A DNA stretch of 6,921 nucleotides, taken from assembly GCA_033764265.1 (NCBI GenBank), contig JANRJB010000431.1:1-6921 (forward strand), written 5' to 3'. Origin of the DNA: VGEM01 sp033764265 (GTDB lineage Bacteria > Pseudomonadota > Alphaproteobacteria > Rhodospirillales > Rhodospirillaceae). The position numbers and the translations under genes were made by a program. Positions 1-5,176 of the stretch are shown piece after piece. Under the pieces are notes generated by a model that saw only the letters and a program-made list of their open reading frames with translations, had not been told where the DNA came from and did not search any database. Position 1 is the first letter of the stretch; each line of letters opens with the position of its first letter.

Positions 1-1054
1 TGCCCGGCAGATCGACCGCCAGCACCGGGCGCTTGCCGATCAAGGGCTTCATGTAGCGGTCCATGCCAAAGCTGGAGGCGGCGCTGGCGTGGATCATCAC
101 CACCGGCGTGCCTTTTCCGTCGGTGTTGCGACGGCAGAACAACGAAGCGCCCGCGATCTGCAGGTAATCGTTCCACAGCCGGCCGGCCATCGGCTTGGCC
201 GCGACGACCGGCAGGGATTTCTGCGGCGACGGGTTATCGCGGATAATCTTGATGAACTGGTCTTTCGATTCCTGGCGCGTGGCCGGGCGCAGCGTGCGCA
301 GGTTGGCCGGCGGCGTGGGCATCAGGTCGTGATACTTGATCAGCACGTCGGTCTGGGTGGTGGTGATCACCATGTTGGCCTTCATCGTGCGCACCGCGTT
401 GGCGCTGTCGAAGGTGAAGGCCGGCCGGTAGGCCTTGCGATAAGCGTCGTCGGCGCGCAGGAAATCCATCAGCGACGTATGAATCGACGCCGGCGGCGGC
501 AGATCAGAGTTGATGCGTCGGGCGGTATCCTTGCGGTACCAGGGGAAGAAGATGATCTGCTCGCGGAAGCGTGCCCACGCCCAGGTCAGGTGCGAGCCGG
601 ACCAGTTGTATTTGAACTCCGGCAGGTAGTTGGCCAGGATCTCGGCCTTCTCCTCGCCTTCCATCTGCACGTAGCCGTCCATGATCGCCACGGTGACGCG
701 ATCGGGATGGCGCGAGGCGAGCGCGAGCGCGCACACCCCGCCGGTGTGGAACCCGTAGACCGGCGCCTTCTGGATGCCGAGTTCGGTCAACAGGTTGGCG
801 ACGCCGTCGGCGAAATCCGACATCTCGGGCCACTCGAGGTCGGGCAGCGGGTCCGACATGCCGTTGCCGGCGGTGTCGGGCGCGATCACCGTGTAGCCCA
901 GGCCGGCGATTTCCTCGATCAGCGGGATGTACTCGCGCGACGAGGTCGGCGACTGGTGCAGCAACACCACCGGCGGGCCCGAGCCGGCGCGGCGATAGTG
1001 GACCTGGCGCGCGCCGTTGACCGTGGCGAAATGGCGCGTGATCTGGATGGCCAT
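1..1054 (-). CDS. Alpha/beta-hydrolase, apparently tandem two-domain, 3' end cut by window edge
   Basis: 351 codons are visible from ATG 1054; the frame is still open at the left edge. A GGGAGGG ribosome site lies 6 bases upstream of the start. Residues 27-69 form a typical N-terminal hydrolase core: strand plus oxyanion turn (PVVLLHQSP, 28-36), then VIAPDTAGNGMSDP (56-69). The nucleophile elbow reads GFHTGG (101-106), with His103 where Ser, Asp or Cys is usual. An Asp candidate is D236, and I see no clear C-terminal catalytic His. At 316-351 a second core begins (TPVVMIHASAASS, then VLAVDLPG), which mirrors the first. This suggests a tandem hydrolase fusion whose second domain lies outside the window. 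There is no signal peptide, so a cytoplasmic location is inferred. The fold is well supported. The substrate is unknown, and the first domain may not be a classical serine hydrolase. Confidence 0.85.
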   Translation of the reverse strand, partial: MAIQITRHFATVNGARQVHYRRAGSGPPVVLLHQSPTSSREYIPLIEEIAGLGYTVIAPDTAGNGMSDPLPDLEWPEMSDFADGVANLLTELGIQKAPVYGFHTGGVCALALASRHPDRVTVAIMDGYVQMEGEEKAEILANYLPEFKYNWSGSHLTWAWARFREQIIFFPWYRKDTARRINSDLPPPASIHTSLMDFLRADDAYRKAYRPAFTFDSANAVRTMKANMVITTTQTDVLIKYHDLMPTPPANLRTLRPATRQESKDQFIKIIRDNPSPQKSLPVVAAKPMAGRLWNDYLQIAGASLFCRRNTDGKGTPVVMIHASAASSFGMDRYMKPLIGKRPVLAVDLPG

Positions 1055-1239
1055 GGGCGTCCCTCCCGTGGGCGGCGCGTTGCGGCCGCCTTACTGCCGT
1101 GTCGCGGCCAGATTAGCCGTAGGCCGAAGGGCGCCACAAGCATGCCACGGCGCCACGGCGATGTGGAAAACACACATGCGTAGCGGCTGAAACCGTGCGC
1201 AACCTCTGCTAGGGTCTAACCCCCACGCAGGAGATGCCG
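1055..1239. promoter_or_regulatory. Divergent intergenic region with weak promoter candidates
   Basis: These 185 bases separate two divergent starts and must hold signals for both. On the plus strand, CTGAAA (1187-1192) and TAGGGT (1210-1215) are spaced 17 bases apart. On the minus strand, TTGTGG (1134-1139) and TAATCT (1110-1115) are spaced 18 bases apart. Each box matches the sigma70 consensus at only 3-4 of 6 positions, so the boxes are guesses while the region itself is a sound inference. An 8-base unit GCCACGGC is tandemly repeated at 1144-1159 between the two candidates and could be an operator or chance. No small gene is seen. Confidence 0.35.
1229..1233 (+). promoter_or_regulatory. 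Ribosome binding site that decides the DUF1838-type start
   Basis: AGGAG here directly abuts an ATG at 1234 (zero spacing) but lies 6 bases before the in-frame ATG at 1240. The second spacing is normal, so 1240 is the preferred start, two codons inside the longest open frame. Confidence 0.7.
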
Positions 1240-2148
1240 ATGATCCCCCGCCCCTTCAATCCCCTCGACGTGCCGGTCAGCCGGCGCGCGGCGTCAACGC
1301 TGGCGTTGGGCACATTGGCGCTGACCGCCCCGGCGATGCCGGCCATCGCCGCCACGTCGACCTTCGCCGCCGACGGCTTCGCGCCGCCGGCCGGCCAGGT
1401 CGAGGTGCGCCCGATCGTGTTCGCCGACCCGGTTGAGAAGCTGAAGGCGGAATTTCGCATCTTCCGCGATCTGGCCGACGAGGCCGACGTGCTGTTGTGG
1501 TACTTCTTCACCGTGTTCATCGTGGCCGAAGGGCGCAAGGTGGCGCCGTTCGTGCGCTACGAGGGCATCGAGTTCTCGCACCACAGGCGCATCGCCGAGC
1601 ACACCTATCGCGTGCACGGCCACAACATGTCGTTCCCGCGCGACCTGGAAACCGGCGCGTTCATCGACAGCGCGGTCAATCCGATCACCGGCAAGACGGT
1701 CAAGGTGCCGCCGACGGTGCTGACCGAGGACCCCGGCATGATCTACGCACCCGCCGGCAAGCGCCCGCTGGACCGCAAGGAGGCGACCTTCACGCCGACC
1801 CAGAACCAGTTCCGCATCGAGGATTCGATCGTTAAGGTCGAGCAGATCCGCGTGCCGCCCGACACCTGGCCGACGCCGTTCATCGAGACCTCGCACAACT
1901 GGACGCCGCGCGCGCTGTTCGAGGATGCGTCGGTCAAGCGCCTGCCGATGGGCACCAGCGGGGGCTACATCAGCCCGTTCCCGCGCTGGCTGGAAATGGG
2001 CGACACCAAGGGGCACACCTTCGCCATCTGGAGCGGCAAGAAGCTCGACGGCGCGCATCAGTTGCCGGCCGAGTACACCGCGCGCGCCAAGGCCGATTAC
2101 CCCGATCTCTTGCGCGTGGACCTGAGCAAGTTCGACAAGCCGGCGTGA
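1240..2148 (+). CDS. Tat-exported DUF1838-family protein
   Basis: 302 residues from ATG 1240, chosen for AGGAG spacing. The N-terminus has a twin-arginine signal: Arg15-Arg16 in VSRRAAST, then a hydrophobic alanine/leucine stretch and a likely cleavage after the PAIA/A region near residue 38. Export folded to the periplasm is inferred. The mature part resembles DUF1838: a DPVEKLKAEFRIFRDL start (63-78), LLWYFFTVFIV (85-95), NPITGKTVKVP (147-157) followed by EDPGMIY, then PFPRWLEMGDTKGHTFAIWSGKK (247-268, with the family's W-L-x-M-G and late GKK). The family has no established function to my knowledge. It is the first gene of a three-gene plus-strand operon, 39 bases before the next start. DUF1838 membership is recalled from pattern, not searched. 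Export is the firmer claim. Confidence 0.72.
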   Translation: MIPRPFNPLDVPVSRRAASTLALGTLALTAPAMPAIAATSTFAADGFAPPAGQVEVRPIVFADPVEKLKAEFRIFRDLADEADVLLWYFFTVFIVAEGRKVAPFVRYEGIEFSHHRRIAEHTYRVHGHNMSFPRDLETGAFIDSAVNPITGKTVKVPPTVLTEDPGMIYAPAGKRPLDRKEATFTPTQNQFRIEDSIVKVEQIRVPPDTWPTPFIETSHNWTPRALFEDASVKRLPMGTSGGYISPFPRWLEMGDTKGHTFAIWSGKKLDGAHQLPAEYTARAKADYPDLLRVDLSKFDKPA

Positions 2149-2187
2149 ATTGCCCTAATATTTGCCCCGTGGTCAGAGGAGAATTCG

Positions 2188-2757
2188 ATGGACGGCGGCA
2201 TCATCAATGCGAAACGACGCGTTATTGCCGTGAAACCGGCCAGCGCCGCGGCGCTGGCGCCCTACGGCCGGCTGGTCGGCCGCGGCTCGGGCGTGGCGCC
2301 CGGCGACAGCGGCTATTACGGCGGCGCGGTGCGCATCAGCAAGCCCGCGACGTTCCGGTCCGACGACGACACCTGCCTGAGCGTGGCGACCATCCAGCCG
2401 CGACCGTTCGAACTCGAGCACATCGAGCGGCACTACAAGCATACCCAGGCGTTCATTCCCTTGGGCGGCAAGCCGTTCATCGCGGTGTTCGGTGCGCCGA
2501 CCCCGGGCGATGAGCCCGACTGGGACAAGCTGGAAGCGTTCCGCTTCGACGGCCAGGACGGATTCTGCATGCACATCGGCACCTGGCACGAGTTTCCATT
2601 CGCGCTTCAGCCGGACACCGACATCATCGTCATCCTGCGCAACGAGACCAACCGCGACCTGAACAACCGCGACGGCGGCGAGGCGCACGGCGACGACCTC
2701 AGCAAGCTGGCGGTGATCAAGCGCACCGGCGCGGTGATCGCGCTGGACGTGGCGTAG
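2188..2757 (+). CDS. Ureidoglycolate lyase (AllA)-fold protein
   Basis: 189 residues; AGGAG at 2177-2181 lies 6 bases before the ATG. True AllA splits ureidoglycolate into glyoxylate and urea in allantoin breakdown. Family signatures visible here are an APYG start block (24-27), an E-R-H-x-x-x-T-Q-A-F-I-P stretch (80-91) followed by GGKPFIAVFG, and a GTWHEFPFAL block (131-140). E. coli AllA, from memory, has a second His after the WH, where this protein has Glu134-Phe. It is about 30 residues longer than the roughly 160-residue E. coli enzyme, with extra N-terminal residues and an acidic/polar C-terminal tail (NRDGGEAHGDD, 160-170). No signal peptide is present, so it is cytoplasmic. Its neighbours are exported proteins, not allantoinase or urease genes, so the cupin-like fold is well supported but the reaction is not. 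Confidence 0.8.
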   Translation: MDGGIINAKRRVIAVKPASAAALAPYGRLVGRGSGVAPGDSGYYGGAVRISKPATFRSDDDTCLSVATIQPRPFELEHIERHYKHTQAFIPLGGKPFIAVFGAPTPGDEPDWDKLEAFRFDGQDGFCMHIGTWHEFPFALQPDTDIIVILRNETNRDLNNRDGGEAHGDDLSKLAVIKRTGAVIALDVA

Positions 2758-2767
2758 GCCGCGCGCC

Positions 2768-3472
2768 ATGGGCCGCCTCAGACGGATTGGGCTGGTCGCG
2801 GCGCTCGGGCTCGGCCTGGGCGGGCCGGCGTTCGCCGCCGAAAAGATGACGGGGGCGGAACTGGCCGAGGCCATGGCCAAGGTCGAGCAGTGGGTTGGCG
2901 GCAACTACTCGACCCAGGCGCAGCACGAGGCCGACCTGGCGGCGGACACGCCCGACGCCGAGAAGCATCGCCTGATGTACCAGCTGTTCCGCCGGGTCGA
3001 GGCGCCGGCGTTCGAAGGCCTGGTGTTCTTCGAACAAGGCTCGCGCGACGGCTCGGAGGATCCGGAGATGATCTGGCGTTCCGGCCTGGCCCAGGTGCTG
3101 CCCGACCCGGCGCTGGGCGTGATCCGCTACCGCGAACTTGCGTTCAAGGACATGCCAGCCTGGCACAATGCCCACCGCGCGCCGGAGCGGTTCGCCGCGC
3201 TCGCGCCCAGCGACGTGACGTGGGACGCCAACTGCGACTTCCTGCTGACGTTCAATGCCGACAGGACCGAACTGGCCGGCCCGATCCCGCCCAAGGCCTG
3301 CGGACGCATGAACGAAGGCACCGGACAGATGATGTACGCCGACGACAAGGTCGTCATCAAAGCCGGCGAGTTCTGGTTCCTGGGCCGCTACGTCGATGCG
3401 AACGGCGCCCACGTGTGGGGCAACGAGAGCGACGTGCTGAACAAGCTAGTCAAGCGCCTCGAAGTGGAGTGA
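2768..3472 (+). CDS. Secreted CpcT/CpeT-like protein
   Basis: 234 residues, starting 10 bases after the preceding stop with no clear ribosome site, so translation is probably coupled. A Sec-type signal is clear: MGRLRRIG, a Leu/Gly/Ala core, then PAFA cleaved before AEK (about residue 23). The mature protein matches the CpcT/CpeT barrel pattern: a WVGGNYSTQAQHEAD block (42-56), LVFFEQGS (85-92), IRYREL (119-124), Cys156 and Cys178 at the positions of the family's cysteine pair, and HVWGNESDVLNK (215-226) at the end. In cyanobacteria this family attaches bilin chromophores to phycobiliproteins. Here the signal peptide and the lack of phycobiliprotein genes argue for another ligand or role in the periplasm. 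Its last 27 bases overlap the convergent gene on the other strand. Family call from recalled motifs. Confidence 0.72.
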   Translation: MGRLRRIGLVAALGLGLGGPAFAAEKMTGAELAEAMAKVEQWVGGNYSTQAQHEADLAADTPDAEKHRLMYQLFRRVEAPAFEGLVFFEQGSRDGSEDPEMIWRSGLAQVLPDPALGVIRYRELAFKDMPAWHNAHRAPERFAALAPSDVTWDANCDFLLTFNADRTELAGPIPPKACGRMNEGTGQMMYADDKVVIKAGEFWFLGRYVDANGAHVWGNESDVLNKLVKRLEVE

Positions 3473-4414
3473 CGCTGCCGGGATATCGAATCCCAGAAAC
3501 AAGAGTCGCAGCGCGATGACAAAAGCGACCGCGTAGCCAGCGACCGCGGCGACGAAACGCCAAGCCACAGCGAGCACTCCCCCGCCGTAGACCCGCCACA
3601 TCGCAATCGATAGATGCGCGACGGCGCACAGTCCGAATGCTGCGCCCAGAGCGTTGCCGGGTAGCTGCGGCCCGGCAAAATGAGCGATCGGGATGAGAAT
3701 GGTCAACACCAGGAACAGAAACGTATGAAAGTACAGCGAGAATACCAGGTGATCGTATAGTCGCACACGACGCGTGGCGTAAATCAACCAGAGCCACGCG
3801 GCGAACAGGGGAAAAAGCAGTACGATCAGGCGCGGCAGCCACGTCGCGAGCACATCGTTGGTTCGCTCGGGATGCTCGGCGAAGTCGGCCATGAGCCGGA
3901 CCAATCCTAAGCCTTGCTTGGTGCGCTCGGGCTCGCTCGCATCAATAGCGCGAATTGTCTCCCTGACTTTCTCATACAACTTCGGATCGAACGGCTTCGC
4001 CAGTTCATTGGGCGCAAGCAGGCTGAGATAAAAGACGATGGATCGATCCTTGTAGGTCGGCTCCACGCCGGACGGGGTGGGCCGCTCATCCAACCGCAAA
4101 TCGAGCCGCAGTAAGGTCACGTCGCTGAGGCCCAGGATGACGAAGAAAATGATGGTGACTATGGCGTAAAACTTGACCGGATTGATGTACCTGACGCGTT
4201 TGCCGTCGAGGTGACGGCGCGCGACCGCGCCAGGCGCAACCGCCATCAAGCCCAGCGTACGCCACATTTTCGAGTCGATGGAGAAATTGCCTTCGATGTA
4301 GTCGGCGGCCAATGCCCAGAATGGCCGCCGCAGATCTTGGTCGCCCTGGCCGCACGCGGCGCAGTATTTTCCCGCCAACGACGTGCCGCAATTGAGGCAT
4401 GTTTGCTCGGTCAT
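3446..4414 (-). CDS. DUF3667-type zinc-ribbon membrane protein
   Basis: 322 residues from ATG 4414. A longer open frame extends to 4708 but lies inside the upstream gene; the true start overlaps that gene's stop as ATGA. The N-terminus is a zinc ribbon (Cys6-x2-Cys9 and Cys18-x2-Cys21, CLNCG and CAACGQ). A block typical of DUF3667 follows: RRPFW, DSKMWRTLGLMAVAPG (47-62), GKRVRYINPVKFY (71-83). Membrane segments are near 82-98, 193-212, 223-246, 254-272 and 284-308. Residues 100-190 form a polar, charged loop. The role is unknown; an inner-membrane location is inferred. Counted lines inside the gene (from 3721, 3961 and 4141) have 31, 32 and 27 G+C of 60, against 42 of 60 at 1681 and at 4621, so base composition differs from its neighbours, although one line (3541) has 43. 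The 3' end overlaps the convergent secreted-protein gene. Confidence 0.78.
   Translation of the reverse strand: MTEQTCLNCGTSLAGKYCAACGQGDQDLRRPFWALAADYIEGNFSIDSKMWRTLGLMAVAPGAVARRHLDGKRVRYINPVKFYAIVTIIFFVILGLSDVTLLRLDLRLDERPTPSGVEPTYKDRSIVFYLSLLAPNELAKPFDPKLYEKVRETIRAIDASEPERTKQGLGLVRLMADFAEHPERTNDVLATWLPRLIVLLFPLFAAWLWLIYATRRVRLYDHLVFSLYFHTFLFLVLTILIPIAHFAGPQLPGNALGAAFGLCAVAHLSIAMWRVYGGGVLAVAWRFVAAVAGYAVAFVIALRLLFLGFDIPAASLHFEALD
4411..4414 (-). promoter_or_regulatory. ATGA stop/start overlap coupling two membrane-protein genes
   Basis: Read on the minus strand, ATGA holds the start ATG (4414-4412) of the zinc-ribbon protein and the stop TGA (4413-4411) of the gene before it. This arrangement normally couples translation by ribosome re-initiation, so the two proteins are probably made together. 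Confidence 0.75.
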
Positions 4415-4995
4415 GATCGCTTCGCCCTTTCGGCAGAACGCCGGCGCCTGAACCAGCCCAGCGCCGCGCCGACCGCGAGCGCAACCGTGACGGCCGCCGT
4501 CAGCGACAACGCGAAGTCCTTGGCGCGGTGCACGCTCACCGCCAGGTCGACGGTCGCGGGCAGCGGCACGGGCGCGGCGATGATACGGGTGAACAGCACG
4601 TTTTCGGCCAGGTCGAGCGCCATCGGGATCAGCGCGGCCAGCCACAGCCCGTCGTCGTACCACCGCACCAGCTTCGCGACGCCGGCCCGATTGACCAGCC
4701 ACGCCCACAACAGGATCAGTGTGACCGCGGCGGCCGGCGGAAACAGGAAATCAGTGGCGGCGAAGCGCAGATACGCCGACAGCGTCTCCTCCGAGAACGC
4801 GCCTCGCTGGATGCCGATCATCTCCTGCGTCAGCGGCACCTGCAGGTCGAACGGCACGAACCCGCCGGTGGCGCGCTGGTACTGCGGCACTAGGAGCCAC
4901 AGCATCGCGGCCAACAGCGCCATCTGCACGGCGAAGGCGATCAACACCGCGCGCGACGTGGCCAGCGACCGCAGATAAGCCGACAACGTGTTCAT
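4411..4995 (-). CDS. Four-helix membrane protein of unknown family
   Basis: 194 residues from ATG 4995. The frame stays open to an ATG at 5145, but that extension would translate repeat hairpins and is rejected. GGAG lies about 11 bases upstream (5007-5010), a little far, just outside the base of the first hairpin. Four hydrophobic segments are visible near 16-37, 80-102, 114-135 and 160-182. The polar loop 38-79 follows the first helix and contains PFDLQVPLT. The third helix carries an Asp-Leu-Ala-Glu-Asn motif (128-132). The tail is strongly basic (RRRRSAERAKRS, 183-194), which favours a cytoplasmic C-terminus. A near-repeat, TLSAYLR plus AT, occurs at residues 3-13 and 71-81. I do not recognise the family. 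Coupling with the zinc-ribbon membrane protein suggests a shared membrane role. Confidence 0.75.
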   Translation of the reverse strand: MNTLSAYLRSLATSRAVLIAFAVQMALLAAMLWLLVPQYQRATGGFVPFDLQVPLTQEMIGIQRGAFSEETLSAYLRFAATDFLFPPAAAVTLILLWAWLVNRAGVAKLVRWYDDGLWLAALIPMALDLAENVLFTRIIAAPVPLPATVDLAVSVHRAKDFALSLTAAVTVALAVGAALGWFRRRRSAERAKRS

Positions 4996-5011
4996 CCGCG
5001 CGGCCGCTCCG

Positions 5012-5087
5012 CTAGTGGTCCGATTCCAACATTCGCATCTCGGTTCATGGCGCAATCTTGCGAATGTTGGAATCAAAGGACCACTAG
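5012..5087. repeat. Hairpin repeat element 1 (long imperfect palindrome)
   Basis: The left arm 5012-5037 (CTAGTGGTCC, then GATTCCAACATTCGCA) is the exact reverse complement of the right arm 5059-5087, except for three extra bases AAA at 5075-5077 in the right arm. This gives 26 base pairs with one bulge and a 21-base loop (5038-5058) containing TCTCGGTT. It lies 16 bases upstream of the four-helix gene start, so in the minus-strand transcript it would form a strong hairpin just before the ribosome site. No T-run follows on either strand, so it is not a classical terminator. Confidence 0.9.
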
Positions 5088-5101
5088 AAACGTAAAATTC
5101 G

Positions 5102-5176
5102 AGTGGAGCTTTGGATTTGACATTCGCTTCTCGGTTTCGCTGCAAAGAGGGATGCGAATTTCAAATCCGCTCCACT
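5102..5176. repeat. Hairpin repeat element 2, related to element 1
   Basis: The left arm 5102-5127 (AGTGGAGC, TTT, GGATTTGACATTCGC) pairs with the right arm 5154-5176. There are 23 positions with one mismatch (5121 against 5160) and three extra bases TTT at 5110-5112 in the left arm. The 26-base loop starts with TTCTCGGTT, as in element 1. The end motif TAGTGG, the three-base insertion site, the ATTCGC stem tip and the loop motif are all shared with element 1, although the middle of the stem differs. The right arm touches the reductase gene's stop codon. Confidence 0.88.

Noticed and set aside
1144..1159. Tandem GCCACGGC pair in the divergent spacer as an operator
   Set aside because: Only two short GC-rich copies without dyad symmetry; chance is likely in this base composition. 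Mentioned only as part of the intergenic entry.
89..1183. Long plus-strand open frame of 364 codons opposite the hydrolase
   Set aside because: Its product is Arg/His/Gly/Val-rich low-complexity of the kind produced opposite a GC-rich gene. The minus-strand reading gives a recognisable hydrolase with a good ribosome site.
1294..2058. Minus-strand open frame opposite the DUF1838-type gene
   Set aside because: Arg-rich shadow with no domain pattern; the plus strand encodes a signal peptide and a coherent protein.
3480..3494. Small hairpin GGGAT/ATCCC just past the secreted-protein stop, as a terminator
   Set aside because: Only five base pairs, no T-run, and it lies inside the coding region of the opposite gene.
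4415..4708. N-terminal extension of the zinc-ribbon gene
   Set aside because: It is Arg-rich and lies wholly inside the upstream membrane-protein gene in another frame; the ATGA overlap marks the real start.
4996..5145. 50-codon N-terminal extension of the four-helix gene
   Set aside because: It would translate hairpin element 1 and part of element 2; the ATG at 4995 leads directly into the membrane protein.
5012..5176. The paired repeats as a CRISPR array or phage attachment site
   Set aside because: There are only two diverged palindromic units, no uniform spacers, and no cas, integrase or tRNA gene in the window.
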